From positions 15,489-79,488 of the forward strand of contig VXAI01000630.1 in NCBI GenBank assembly GCA_013399305.1: 64,000 bases of DNA. The letters run 5' to 3'. Below, in pieces: positions 14,139-29,100 of the stretch; the first letter of the stretch is position 1, and each line of letters begins with the position of its first letter. Origin of the DNA: Rostratula benghalensis. Its lineage: Eukaryota > Chordata > Aves > Charadriiformes > Rostratulidae. Under the pieces are notes generated by a model. It had not been told where the DNA came from. It ran no database searches and was given only the letters and a program-made list of their open reading frames with translations. The position numbers were made by a program, and so were the translations under genes.

Positions 14139-17100
14139 GTAAAGCATTACAGTTCTTTATCGGCTTAGAAATTAAAAAAGCAAACATTGTGCTTGTGAAC
14201 AGACGAAGTGCAACATTGTCTACTTGTGTGCATAAACTACAACACAATCTATGTTTTTTGCTTTTCCCAACACAGCTGTGTGTCTTCTAACAGATTAAAA
14301 TAATGCTGGTATCCCAGAAAGTCAAAATAAACATCTTTGTTAAGATGTGAATTTGGTTGTTACAATGGAAAAAGCAACTGAAATATTAAAAAATTGTATT
14401 GGGAGGAGCAACGAGAACCTGACTGTGGTAAATTGGCAAATTTGACCATTAAAAATCTGCCTGCTTTTATGAAAAAATTGGTTTAGTACTATTAACTTTG
14501 AACAGGGATACTGTACAAAAAAGATATGCTCCAATCTGTTTTCATAATAAATATTAGACAGATAAATTAGTCTTGGGAAAGCCCATTAAACTGGGTACAC
14601 TTATGATGTCAATTTCATCTGAGCCTTTATATTAAAGCTATTCTGAGGAAAAAGGCTTGCAGCAATGCCTCACTAAAGTTAGGAGATCAGCTTGTAATTT
14701 TTATGTGTCTTTGCATGGCTTAGATGACAAAACTACCAGGATCCACTATTTTGCTTGCATTGGGATGCTTTTGTCTCCATCTCTTCAGATTTTAATTTGT
14801 ATTGAGGATGAGAACAAGAAATGAATGGTTTCTTTCAACCAGCTGAACAGATTAGAATGAGAAAAGTTATTTTTAGAAAGGCAGATAATCAAAATGTGGC
14901 TGAAAAATATGTATCTTTGAAGTGTGCAGAAAGGAAAATAAAAAGTTGTGGCACTTCAGTGAATGTGTTGCGTAAGTTTTTGGAATCTTGCTATATTGTT
15001 TAGTTTTAAAGTCTTTGTTATTGTAATTCTTTTCTTATGTAAAGACTAAAACACCAACCCACCCTCCCTAAAACCCAACACAAAACAAACCCCACAAATA
15101 CAACAAAACACAAGGAGAAAAGCTGGCTGTTTTCTGAGATGTTGTGGCTGCTTATTTTTTCCTGGATGCTATCACATCTCCTCCTCACTGTCATGTTGTC
15201 TGTGAAGTGAAGAAAGTTTCATTCTTCATAAGAATTGAATAATCATAAACTCATTTCAACACAATAATGCTGAAGTAGGCTTTTGTTTTACATAGCTGCA
15301 GAAGCTTAGATCTTACTTGATTTTGCATGTAGTTTGAGAAGTACTTCATGGCTGTAAAGGTTTTTCTTCCTGAATTATTTTGGGAGAAGTGTATTATTGG
15401 ATTGCTTTGTCAACATGTCATATGTATATGAGGGATCCAGACAGACTATCTTAAAAAAAAACACTTGGTGCGGGGTGTGTTAATAGTTATTTGTGTTTGG
15501 ATGCCTTTACATCAATGCTAGCTTAAATGAAAAAAAAGCACCTCTCCTATAAGGACAGGCTGAGGGAGCTGGGGTTGTTCAGCCTGGAGAAGAGAACGCT
15601 CCAGGGAGACCTTTCAGTAGCCTTCCAGTATCTACAGGAGAGCTGGAGAATTTTTGCAAGGGTATATACTGGTAGGATGAAAGGTAATGGCTTCAAACTG
15701 AAAGAGGGTAGATATAGATTAGGCTTTAGGAAGAAATTTTTCACTGTGAGGATAGTGATGCACTGGAACAGGTTGCCTGGAGAAGTTGTGGCTGCCCCAT
15801 CCATGGAAGTGTTCAAGGCCGGGCTGGATGGGACTTTGAGCAACGTGGTCTGGTGGGAGGTGGCCCCGCTCATGTCAGCGGGGTCGGAAGTAGGTGATTT
15901 TTAAATCCCTTCCAACCCAAACTGTACTATGATCTTTCTAGCCCTACAGCGTCCTGACTAATTAGCAGCGTTACAGGTTGCTGCAAAGGTTTTTAACTTA
16001 TGTAGTTATTTATTTGTAAATTTAATTTTGAACTCCACTAATAAGAAATTATTTTAAGACGGGAAAATGGTATTGGTCCTGTACTTATTTTTTTTTTTTC
16101 TGTGATATAGATATCAAACTCTTTTGAACAGAACAGACTGGCATGATTTCTTCTAGGCTGGAAAGAAGTGGTCTTCATCCTGTGATGCTGGCTTCTTAAC
16201 ACAGGATGTTTTGAAAGTAGCCTTTATTTTGCAATTAGAATTTCTTCTTTATGACTTAAAGTCAAGAGAAAGCTGTTGAAAGGGACAGTTACACTCAGTG
16301 GGACAAACTGGTGCATTGCTCTCTTGTAACAGTTTTTTATTATGGTTGTACATGAACACAGGAATTAAGCTTTATCTCCCGAAGTACTGTACTTAATTGA
16401 AATAATCCTAAAATTAAATATTTTGACAGTGGAAATAACAGGAGAACAGGGCTAACTTACCAGGATCCAAACTGTGATGCCGATACTTATGCAAAAAGAC
16501 GCTTAGTACGATATCATCAAATTGATGCTCCAGCTGCAGTACCTGCTACTGAGGGGTGCTTTGCCTAATTGGCACCCCAGCCCCTGTACTTCAGCTCGAT
16601 GGCAAAGGCAAGTTGGAGGAAAAAAGCATACGGCTGTTCTGCTGACCAGGGAAAGCTGAGAAACCAGCTGTGTGACATTGATTTTTATTTTTTTTTTTTT
16701 TCAAATGTCTAATGAAACCATTGGAGAGTAATGATTAAAGCTGAAAGAAGAGAGAAACCCAGGCCTTTGCCTTCTGTCTGGAAGAGGAGAGCAGTTGTGC
16801 TATTTCTCTTTCTCTTTGGTTAGACTTTCTGATGTTGCATAACACTTGTGTTAACACCATGAAAGAGAACACATGAAAAGTCTATGTACAAGATATGCAG
16901 GTATAAAATTATTTCTTGGATCTTTTTAACCCAGCCTCTACTCTTTAAATGGGTAACATCTCTATAGTACATGCAAATAATTATTACAGATGTTCTTTGC
17001 AGTATGACTTATGCTTACTGGAAGCTGATTAGTATAATGCGTAATTTGATACTTTCTTACTTTTTAAGGCACTAATGTGAGCTGTAAAAATCCATTTTTG

Positions 17101-20100
17101 CCAAAATAGGAATATGTAATTCATTCCAAAAATATTGTGGTTAATATTTGAATGATACTGTCTTAGAGCTGACTGTATTATTCCAATCCAGTATACCAGC
17201 AAAAACGCGGCAGCTATTATTGTGTAGCTAAATGAGAAAGTTTTGGTAGCTCCAGATTTGGAAGAACTGCACACCAGCTCTAGCAAGGGCTTGACCAGCG
17301 TTGGGTCTGTGATAATCTGCCTGTCTTGGTGTCTGAGTCGCATATTAGAGGAGGTGATTCATGTTAAGAGTGACTTTGGATGATATGGAAAGGTTCTTTA
17401 TGGTCTGTTCTAATCTTTTTTTTCAGCAAGGAAAAGTCTCCTCATGATGTATTTTCTTTTGAAAATTAACATTGTGTGGAGTTGTCTTGCACAGGGTTGA
17501 GTTTCTGTATATCCTGTTACATTTATTAAGATAATCTTACATTGGGTTATGTAGCAGCTTCTCAGTCTATTAGTATACCCTTTCTCAGCAGCAAACAACA
17601 TTTTAAATACCCTGTTGCTTAATACGAAGCTCAGCTAAATACGGTAATGACACAGTGGGAATCTGTAAATATTTATGGTAAGTTCTTAAAGATTGGTATT
17701 TTAACAGATGTAGGACAAATGTCCTTTGGTATTTCTGAAGAGCAGAAACAGTGTTTAAAGTTCCCAGTTGTCAATGACACTTGCAGGAAGCATTTTTTTC
17801 AGGAAAATATATGGGAATTGTGGAATTGCTCAGCTGCTTCAAAAACCCATAGAAATTGATGAGGCATTTTCCTGTGCTCTCAGCTACTCTCTGATCAATT
17901 TAAAAACAGATTAACCTCTCCACACACCATAATAATGGTGCACTTAAACCATTCTTTGCATGTGAGGTCTTTCAATCATAACTTGCTATTATGTTACTAG
18001 CCTGAACTGCTTCCCCATTGCAGGAACAGTGAGTGGCCAAGTAAATGCTTATGAGAGCAGTTCATTTCTATGATTTTGTTTTTAAACACCAAAACCTTTA
18101 AAAAAAAAGCCACCAGCCTGGTATTGATTCTAGCATTAGGTAAGGTGCATTGTAAGTAAATTCAAAGGAGTGTATGAAGACTACCTGTATTAATGCAGTC
18201 ACTCAGACTGCTTGCAATTGGTTGTGGGCTAAGTTTCTCACACATCGACTGTATTATTTTATTGCTGCTTGGCATTACAAAGGTGGAGGAACAGTCTTTG
18301 AGGAATTCTTTGAATTTGAGTCTCAAGGTTTTGGGCTGGACCATGTAGGACTTTTTTGGGCTAAGAGAGGCATCAAAGGATTTACTACATTATGATAAAC
18401 ATAACTAACTCTTTTGGGCATTGGGCACTCTGTACACAATACAATTTTTTATAGATGTTTATAGAAACAAGTAAATACAAATGTAAACAGTCAGGTTTAT
18501 CTCAATTTAATAAGCTTTTTGGATGTTTGCCGTCAGCTCTCTGAGGATCTAGTTTCTGTGCAACCCTCCATCCTCAGTTTCTCAATTTGCATTCATTGAA
18601 CAGGACCAGGATTTCATATAAATATGTCTCTATCATTTTTATTTTTTTTTAATAGGTCAAACTCTGTCATACTCCTATCATGCTCTTATTCAAATAATTT
18701 CATTTTCCTATCTTGAACTCAGTGAAGAAATATTATCAACTTCCAACCATCCCTCTTCCTGCTTAAGAAATTCTAAGGTTCCTAAGACATATCAAACTGA
18801 CAATCCCAAGTTTAGGCTATAAAAAAAATCACCTAATAATTGCTGATAGTTTTTAAATGTTTGGGTTTTTTTAAAGTGGGATGTAATAAGAAGAGTTTAC
18901 TAAAAAGCATTGCCATGTGGTGCAGCAGTAATTGCTTTACATCATGGATAAATGCAAAACGCTTATGGGTGGGAAGAATTTTATTCATCAGTGTTTTCAA
19001 ATGAGCTTCTGGATAGAAGAAGGAATTGGGTCAGTTTCACTGGACTTGGAATGTATCTATCTGTAGTGATTCAGCTTCAAGCCAGTGAGCTCATCTAAAA
19101 CCAGGACTTACTCAGATGCATAACACTTCCAAAATACTGTGGGTAGGACAGGATTGGTCATTCTACTGCCTGGATTTTAAATACATGGTCAGTCTCCTGA
19201 TGACAGTTCCTATGTTTAATTGGGTTTTTTGCCACTGAGTTTCACTAATTCTCCTGATCTGTCTCTCTTTTTAAAAGAAAAAAACCCAACAGCAACAAAA
19301 AAGCAAACAACAAACCAAACCAACTAGATCTATTCAATTAAGTCATTGTAGTGACATGAATGTTAATTGTATTAATGCATGTGATAATTTATTCCAACAT
19401 AGACTTAACATTAAGTTCTGAAAATCCACTTACTGAATGTCTTTGTAAGAAATTTCCCTCTGGTCAATTTTNNNNNNNNNNNNNNNNNNNNNNNNNNNNN
19501 NNNNNNNNNNNNNNNNNNNNNNNNNNNNNNNNNNNNATTATAATTAGAAATTAGATCACATATGCAATGAGATTACTAAACTGTGAACCTTGAGTGCCAT
19601 CCTACTATGAAGCATACAAAAGAAATTTCATCTGAGAAATTAATATGAGAGCAACAGGAAAAGAATAGAATCTCAGCGCGTCAGCTCTTCAGCAAACACA
19701 TACATCATCTTCTTTACCTTAGGTGATTCTGGCAAAAGAGCTCTTCTATGAGGGTTTTCCCCAGCATAATTTTGATAAGTAAAATCTTAGTAACTTCAAG
19801 CTTTCAAAGACAAAGTTAAATTTGTCCATTTTTCTTAACGTGTGGCCATCTAAAGAGTGTTAAATTGATGCTAAAACGTGGAGGAAGGGGCATGTAAATA
19901 GACTTCTCCGTGATACATAATTCTTCTGTGAAGCAAATTTTGTCTAGTCATTGAAAAATATCCAAATGCAGCTAAATTAGTTTCTCTAAAAAGTAAGCAT
20001 TGTTTAAAAAAGAAATGTTACATGTGAGTATGCAACTTCATTGTAATGGTTTGTGACCTTTTTAGAATAATACTTGCTTTTTCTGCAAAACACTCGGATT

Positions 20101-23100
20101 ACTAGTAAAAACAGGAAAGTAATTAGTTAGAGGGTGATAATTTTCTTTGCTGCCAGAAACGGGGGGAAAAAAAAAAAAAGCCCACATTGAAATTAATGTG
20201 AATGTAACTTGAATAAAAAGAAACTGCACAAAGTCACTGATGAAGTACCATAATTGTGTGCAGGTCTAGATTGATGCTGAAAGGTGGCTTGCAATTCGGA
20301 GTCAGTTGTACTGAAGTAGTCCATAAGGGATTAAAAGAGGGTCAAGAGATTGTTGTGTTAAGCACATTAGAAACTCCCAACATGAAACATTCCCTGCACA
20401 GAATTAACTTTACTCTTTTGAAGAGAATGTGTTTATGTTGAAATGAGGGAGACCTTGGGGGTTTATTCAGTTTTCTACGGAATAACTATTTCAAAAAAGC
20501 GACTGAATTTATGTCTTAAGGGTAAACAAACTTACAAAGAAAATAAATTACTCTGACCATGAGATGAAATTGAGCAAAGGTAAGAGTGAGCCTTCTCCTC
20601 AGGCTGGGTGTAGGGGCTCTTGCTGGCGTCCAGTTTCATGTTTCATTCATGCCTCTGAATGAAGAGATAATACTTTGCTGAGCAGCTAAAGTATTTCAAG
20701 CATATGGGCTGAAATAAAGAATACCTAAGGGCATCTTTGTGAGAAGCAGAAAAATAGACCATTATGTCGGTGCCATGTTGGAGCAAATAAAATAAGAGTA
20801 AGTTTGTAAAAAAGTAATAAAAGGAAACAAACCATATCGAAAGGCCTATTGAAAGGCTGAAGGAGCTGAGTCTCTTTGGTGTGGAGGAGACTGAGGGGTG
20901 ACCTCATTAATGTTTATAAATATGTAAAGGGTGAGTGTCAGGAGGATGGAGCCAGGCTCCTCTCACTGACATCCAATGATAAGACAAGGGACAATGGGTG
21001 CAAGCTGGAACATAGGAGGTTCCATTTAAATATGAGAAACTTTTTCACGGTGAGGGTGATCGAACACTGGAACGGGCTGCCCAGAGAGGTTGTGGAGTCT
21101 CCTGCTCTGGAGACATTCAAAACCCGTCTGGACGTGTGCATGTGTGACTTGATCTAGGTGTTCCTGCCCCAGCAGGGGGATTTGACTAGATGATCTTTCA
21201 AGGTCCCTTCCAATCCCTGATATTCTGTAATTCTTAAGAGCAGAAAATCAAGTTGTATATAGTAAAAAGTGGAAGCAAGACTTTGAACAAGACATTGATG
21301 GTCTAACTTTTTATTAAATCAAATGGACTTTGGCCCACTGTGGTGTAACACATAGGGATCAAGAAAACCTGCAATGAAGAGAATGTAATAAAGACAATAA
21401 AAACAAATTTTGCCAGTAGCAAACTAACCTTGCTTTTATACAAGGCATAAGTGCAGAGTAAATTTATGTGAAGGAAGAGAAACATGATACTGTTGTGGCA
21501 ATAGAAGCACTACAGATAGAAGAAAGTAAGGTGATTTGGGAAGGAGGCAAGGAGTTCAGTTCTAGGTATGTTTTAAACTAGTGATGAGTTATGCAAGAAG
21601 ATCTGAAATGCTGTGAAAGTATTTCGGAGTAGCTGCATCCTTGCAAATAACCCTCACATCTTGCATTGCCACGCAGAACTCAAGATTATTATTATTGTAT
21701 ATTATTCAAGTACCAAAGTACGTGTTGTGCAGGAAGTGCCGTCTATGGAATTAGCAGTATGATTGTGAGTTTTTGTTAGACTAATATGTTACTCTAGCTC
21801 AGGATGAGAAACCCATGTTTTGATGAAGGCCACCAGTCTAATTCCCACGATCTACTACCTGCCTTCCCCCTTGCTGGGCACACCCTGCCAAGGGAGCACG
21901 CGTGTGAGAAATGGCAGTAATCCTTTAGGTCCTTACCTTATTGGTGAGGTGGAGACCACATTAGAACATGTTAAGGGGAGGATGGTGACTGCATGTTGAG
22001 CAAGTGACAGCACATTCTAGAACTAAGGGGGCTACAGCACACACATGGTTTGTCTCTGGCTTTGTCATTTCCATGTGGGCTGCCCCTTATAAAGGATTTA
22101 ATGCCTCTTGTAAAAGCTGTGCAGAAGGAAACTTTATGCTGGCGGTGGTTTTTGTTCTTTTTCCAGCATGACTTATCAGATCTAGAATAACTGACTGTTT
22201 GCTGATTCAGTTTTCAAGTAGCAGTGGTATCTACCATGCAGAGGTATTTTATTAAAGCAATAATAGTATCACACCCAGGGTAAGGCTGCACACATCCAGG
22301 TCTGCCACTGTTCATTTTGACCATCTCTTCACCTGAAAACAGAAGTGTAGAAAAATAGTGTGCAGTAATAAGTTTATTCTTTTAAAATGACTGATAAGTA
22401 TAGCTTGGTTATTTCTTTAATAACTTAGAAAAGCACCTGGATAAAATGCATGTACATTCCAGTTTGTGTTTTTGTGAATGTACCTTGAGGAATTGATGTT
22501 GTAGTTATCAGGAGCACAGTAATTACTGCCATGATCTGGAAGAGAGTTTGACTGTTGGTGTACTTAGACACCTCCTTTACAAAAATAAATGAAAGTGGAA
22601 TAATTATCTCATCATATAATTAATATCTATTATTATATAGTGAAGTCACAACTCAGTAAGCAAAGCAGTAAAATTCATTAAAAACTACAAAAGATTTATT
22701 AAATACTTTTTTTAGATGTTTGGGAATTGTTTTGCAGTAGAAAGTAACAGTAAGAAATACTGAATGCTTAGGATAGATACATTAAAATGTTCAGGTGAGT
22801 GTCTACTTGGATTTGTTTTCTTTTACGAGCACAAAAATATTAAGAGGTAAACATAAAAACTACCTGATGTGCTGAATATCTCAATGTTGGTAGAATGTAT
22901 ACCTATACACCTCTAACAGTCTGATTCAATTCACAGATCTGCTGCAGGTAAGAGACTGCACAGAAAACCACTGTGAACTTGAAAGTTTAGGAAAAATACA
23001 TAGCATTCATTTCAAGCTTTGCTTACAAAAGATGGTCATTGAGAGCTGTTGCGAAAAAAAAAAAAAAAACAAACAAAAAATGACTTGACGTACAACTGTG

Positions 23101-26100
23101 GGTTGTTTTTCAAAGATTTTTAGGCACTTCTAAATTTCAGTGTGCAGTCTATTAAATGGAATTAAAATCAACCATAGGAATAGTCTTTAGGAAAAAAAAT
23201 ATTTATATTAAAATACTAAGAGTATGGATCCAAAGGGTTTATTGGAAGCTCTACGTCCTGCATTTCTTGGGTACAGGATTACTTTCTATAGTAAAGGACT
23301 GCTTTGTTTTTTTTTTTCCACACTGTACTCATCCCAGTGCTTTGCAAGTACTTTATGTGAATAAATACTCAAGATTATTGCATTTGAATCCTGAATCCAC
23401 ACTAGTATTTGTCTGATTAATATATCATAGAACAGTAAGGTTAAGTAAATGTGTTTGCACTGCAGCAGTAGTCTAATATATTCTAATATTATTATTCATG
23501 CTTGTGGGTCAGTTGGGACGAAAGTGGTTGCCCACACATGAGTCTTACTCTTGTGGTTGTCATTCTCATCATGCTGGAGGAATGCAGTTGTCATTTGTTT
23601 CTTGCACTGGTATCTATCACCATAGCATGTGGGTGTCTGAAATCATGATCTCAGAGTGATGCAGGTCTTCAGGTAATGTGCCAATGTCATGGTGGTCTTG
23701 GAAAAATACAGCAAGGTATTGAGGTTTTAGCCATGTTATGTATTGTTAAGTATGATTTATAGCCTTAGTTATGGAGATTCAGTGCAAGGAATAAAACACT
23801 ATGGTGACAGGCTGACACTAAGATGTACTGCTGAGTGAAAGAGATTTCCACATTCGGAAACCACTTTTTTTTTTTCTCATTATAAGGTAGATGACTTCAT
23901 GTCTAAGTTAGGTTTTGCTATTGCAAAATGCTTACTCTCCAAATGCAATAGTAAATTGTTAAGGGCTGTTTGTTTCCATGCTGAACTACTGGGATTGTTT
24001 CTGTAATTATATTATGCACACTGCTACTGATTTGTTAGATTCCACTCTTCTATTAAAAAGGAAAAAATGTAACTCAGGAGTTTTTCAACAATACTTGCTT
24101 ATTCGTTAATTTCTCTCTGTGTGCTCTGGAGTAATTCTGGGTGACTTCCTGTGACTAGACAGCTAATCTCTAAATTAGAAAAAAACTAGGTGAAATCAAC
24201 CTCTCTTTAGTTGCTGAAATAATGTTGTTTGCCTGGGTAATGCCAGAAAACTTAAATTTGTTTTCAGTTTTGCTTATTTTTATTCCTAATATTTTTCTGT
24301 CATAGGTCCTGATGTCTTTACACGAAATGTTCCCAGCAGTGCATGCAGCAGAAATGGCTATCCAGAGAAACCCACGTTCCTGGGATGCCTGGCAGACTTT
24401 GGGACGTGCCCAGCTTGGATTGGGAGAGATAGCACTGGTAGGAAAATGGACAGCATTGATAAGCTAAACTTGTAAACCACATCCTCTGAATAATGTGTGA
24501 CAGAATGAAAGTACAGAAATAACTGAATACCCTCATGTAACCCAGAAGTAAGAAAGGGAAAAGGTTGTTGTTATTTAGCTCCAGTATTCCCTCCACTTTG
24601 TTGTTTTTCACAAATGCTTCCTGTGTGGTTTTGTTCTTGAACTTGTGGAAGACCTCCCTGGACCAAAGCCTTTTGTGTTATGCACTATGTTTATATGGTG
24701 GCTTTATGCAATGTAATAATTACGTTGACATAACTGCACATACTACATTCTGGGTGCTGTACAGCTACAGAGCAACTCACCACAGTTGGAATATGAGGTA
24801 CTGTGAAGCCCTAGTTGATACTCAGCTTTACACATGCCTATTATTAAAATCCTATTATCTTGTTTTACCTATCTCCTGCACTCCTGCTTCAGGTGCAGCA
24901 AATCACGTGTGCTCATTCAGGCTTCCTTCTTGCTCCTTCACCCCAAATGGAGGCTGAAGCAAGACAGCAAAAATCTCTTCCCAGCTCTGCAGCAGCTGGA
25001 GTGCATCTTTTCTTGAGCTGCAGCCACGGTGCTGCCTTGGCTACGTGATGTGATACAAAGGGAGAGTCTTCCCCATGTCAGATCACCCTCAGCCTACAGG
25101 CTATGCACTGGTAAATAATGTAGCATGTATAGTATAAAAGTTCTCTACTAGTTAGTGTGGAAATGTACTGAGCCAACTTTTTAATTCAGAGGTGTTCACA
25201 AATGTCCGTTAGAAAACTAGTACATGGTGAGCTCTCAGATTAAAAAAAGAAAAAAAGATGCTGCTTTTATTTTATTTTATTTCTAGTAGAAGTAGCTGTG
25301 TGCTGGTTCAATACAAATAATTCTATTGTTATTTTAGAGTGGTTTTGCAAAGTTACAATGTTTGGACCAAAAATATTCAGGAATAAAAAAATAAAAAAGC
25401 TGTAAAGCTGTAATTTTTTGAGGGAAGCTAATAGATCACACAAACCCAGGTTCTTTTTAAAATGTAGTAATAAGCAGAATTAAAAAAAAAACCAAACAAA
25501 CCCAAGTGATGAGAATAATGTAAGACAAATGGTGTGTTGCAGATGTGCAGTGTGTTACCCAATGTTAGTGCAGTATCATCATATGAAATATTTAATATAA
25601 ATCCTTACATATCTGTGTCACATCATGTAACATATTGTCCTCGTTTGAGGTAAAACAGAACCAATTTTTCTGTATTATAATTTCACTTTTTTAGCTGGGC
25701 CTCTTCTATGTAACTAAACTCTGAAATTCCATGCATCTTCAGCATAGACTTTCTCAAGAGAGGATATTTTAAAGACCATAAAGGGTATTGATGGGCTTTT
25801 GGAATAGCATCTGTAGAGACTGAGGACATTATACAGCTTTGTCTACTTTAACAGACCTTTCAGATGACCCTTCTATTGTGAGGTTGCTGAGGGTTAAAGA
25901 ACAGCAGGTGCCCACTGCTACTGTGCACACAATCTCTTGTTTAATTTGCTCAAAGGCTTTTTGGTGCTCGGGACCCCACATAAATTTTTTTTTTTCAAGT
26001 CACTTAATACGGAGGTTTCAGAGTCTGACTATAACCTGAACAGAGAAAAAGGCTTTAGCAATGTCAATGGTAGCATAGCACATGGCTGCCTCTGACTCCA

Positions 26101-29100
26101 GTTCATATTGCAGTTCTGGTGTGTCTGGCACAGCAGCACTCAGTGGTGGTGTGACCTCACTTAGGCCACAAGAGTCCACTGACTTTTGCACTGGCCAATA
26201 TTGGGCTGTGAAAGGGTGAGCAAGTCTTGCTGATCACTCCTGGGGTCTCCAGCTGATGAACCAGGTTCTGGAAGGGAATAGGGGAGTCTGGGTTAGTGCG
26301 ATACTGTCGTCAATGCACTGTGATTTTTAAGGCATCTTAAAAGTTTAAGACTAGGAGGGTCTTAAAATGTTAGATGATTTCATAATTATTGAACCTGTAG
26401 AGCCTTCTTGACCAGGTGATCTACATAATAACGCCTTTCCTGTTACCCTGATTTTCTAATTTTTTTCATCCATTACATTTTTTGCAAAGAAAAATTAATG
26501 CAACGTGTCAGGGCTTTTTAACCATGTCTGAGATTTGGGAATTGCTACCCTTCTCTGGAGCAGCTTCTTCTGTTTCTTTGTATCATTTCTCTTCCACCAA
26601 TGTCTGTCTTTACTACCCACATCCTGCCAAATGGTCTGTTGTAAATATTTTTATTACTTCACAATAAGTGATGCACTTTTTCTTAGGAAAAAATAATTTA
26701 CTGTGGTTTAATTTCAAGTTTCCCAGGTCTAAAATACAGCTTTGATACAAATGTAATTGTTACTATGAGCTACATAATCTATTAATTTATTACAAACGAA
26801 GAAAGGTGTTTTGATGAACTTGAGACATAATGGGTGAGATAAATTAACCTCTTTTTATTTAGCTTTTATAAAGGCTGTTTGCGCTTTTTTCTGAATTTAC
26901 TACATAGGGTAATTGCACAGTAATACTTAAATGTGAGCAGGCAGAACTTTATTTCTGTAAAGGCAGAAATTCCTTAAATTCTACAAATAAATTTGCGGTA
27001 CTACCCCTGAGTAAACATGAATGTAGAAAGTGTAGAAATGTAATCAGGCTTGTAGTATTTCTCTCACATAATTGTAAATACCTGTTTTTGCAAATTATAC
27101 TTACTGCATTGGTGATGACAACTGCAGCAGTAACAATTTCATATTGATATCTTCATTAGAGCTGTTCTTCCCATGAGACAGAGTGAGCCCCACGCTTTCA
27201 TTAAACGAACAAAATACCAAAACACAAGTAGCATTTAAAAAAAAAAGTAAAAAAGACCATTTGAAAGTGCCCTTGAAGAAGTTCATAAGAAACCATCTGG
27301 ATGTAGTCATGGGCAACCAGCTCCCGGTGGCAACTTTTCGTGCATGAAAATGTCTTCTAATCAGAGATGATGTTTAAGGTCAAGCAGGTCTCCAAAAGTT
27401 TAAATGACCTACATGTGTAGCAAGGTTATTCAGTTCTTGCGAGCATTTCCCACTGACTTAGCTGATGCCTTCTGTTAGTTGCTCGTTAGATGCTCAGAAC
27501 TTCTGAGACTTTAACCATGATGAGGAAGTCTATCTTCTCAACATTTAGACCTTGTAATTAAAAGTGCTAGCTAAAAAAGATGCAGAGTACAAACTGGGAC
27601 TTGGGGAAAAAGTTGTTTTACTGTTTTGAAAACATTCCTTGTAATGATTTTAGCAGTATAATTTGGAAATAGCTAAATGTTTTCCATCCTCCAGGATTTT
27701 CCTGATTTACAAGTTAAGAGCAGACATATCACTTCAGGTTTTATTTTCTTGGGTTAAATATGTCTATTTCTAGGATGGGATAGATTTGGGACTTTGGAGG
27801 TTGTTCCCTCAGTCATCCAGGATTATGTCTATGTATGTAAAAGAGCCACAGAGTAGACATATCTATGGTAGAGGCAGCCTGAAGTAGTGACTTCTGCAGT
27901 GTCTTGCAGGAAGGTGAGGTGTAAAGGCAGACAGGCAGTAAACACTGGGAGGAAAGAGGGCTGGGAAGAAGTGAGTTGTTGCAAAATGAGAGCTAGGAAA
28001 TGGCAGTACCTCACCAAAAGCAGAGGAAGGAGGAGGCTGTGGAAGTAAGGAAGAGGCACTTTGAAGAGAAACTTGAAATGGACATAGTGGCTGATGGGAA
28101 CTTTGTTGAAACTCTAGTCTAGCCCAGGGATGTGTGCCTGGGCCCAGATCTCTCTGAGGAAATCTTTTTCTATCAGTTTCCACAGGCTGTTATGTTCCTG
28201 CTCTCTCTCTTCTCTTACCTCTGGGCTCAGGCACATGTCCCCTGACCTCTCGTGCCACCCATCAGGCACTGTGCCCCTTGGAGGGCCTGTGCTGAGTCAC
28301 CACTGAGGGTGATGCATCTTCATCTGCACTGCATCAGTCCTCTGCAGTGGGGAGCCTCCAGCACAGGAGAAGCCACAGACATCTACCAAATAGGAACAAA
28401 GACTTTTTAGGGTTTATAACTTGACCAAATTCCAATAGTTGTAAGGCAAATCACAAGGCAGATGTGATGTCTTTCACACCTGGGAAATTTGACTCCTCTA
28501 TTTCAAGTCTCTTCTCTAAAACATGAGAGCACCAGAACCTTTGAATAAAATGGTTTTGTAAATGTAAGAAGTGCAAAATGCTACGTGTTCTCCTCATTCT
28601 TGAAGATAGTATTACTTTTGCTGAAAAGAAATTGCCAGAGAAAATTTATATCAAAAAAAGAAATAATCTGAAAAGTTGTATAGAAAAGTTACAGCCTAAC
28701 AGTTTATAGTTAAAATAGACAAGACATTTACCATTCAGATTATATAATAAATGCATTAGAAAATATGTGAAAGAACTGGATTTATTCTTTTGTTTAAAGC
28801 AGAGAAATATAATGAAGTGTCTTTAAATATACTAAAATTTCATGAGTATTTCAATGCTAAAGGTTTCTGTAAAAATTAATTATTGTCATGGTGAGCAATG
28901 TCAGAAATAAGACTTAAATTCCAATAAAATATTATAGCATCATAGAATAGTTTAGATTGGAAGGAACCTTAAGGATCATCTAGTTCCAACCCTGCTGTAG
29001 TAAGCAGGTTCACATTCCACTAGATCAGGTTCCCAAAATCCCTGTCTAATCTGATTGGCAATGTTTCCAGGGATGGGGCATCTATGGCCTCCCTCAACGT

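Larger units (their letters stand above)
14139..24305 (+). other. TTC33 intron (10.2 kb)
   Basis: Non-coding. It contains two sense-oriented CR1 fragments (about 15539-15940 and 20843-21234), A/C-rich low-complexity patches near 15045-15120 and 19275-19325, a short hairpin at 16553-16578 and an assembly gap at 19472-19536. The remainder is unremarkable AT-rich sequence. Confidence 0.85.

Noticed and set aside
15527..15904. 125-codon open frame on the + strand
   Set aside because: It is the C-terminal part of a CR1 LINE reverse-transcriptase ORF, not a host gene.
17029..17343. 104-codon - strand frame with one hydrophobic, TM-like stretch
   Set aside because: A single hydrophobic run in AT-rich intron is not evidence of a membrane protein. 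No homologue was recognised and there is no regulatory context.
21160..21180. CTCF-like word (ccagcaggggga) at the end of the CR1 copy
   Set aside because: Two or more mismatches to the core consensus, and it is part of the generic CR1 3' sequence.
24565..24957. 130-codon frame on the + strand after the TTC33 exon
   Set aside because: It has hydrophobic/Cys/Ser-rich composition with no motif, no matching splice or promoter context, and sits in intron sequence. Probably chance.
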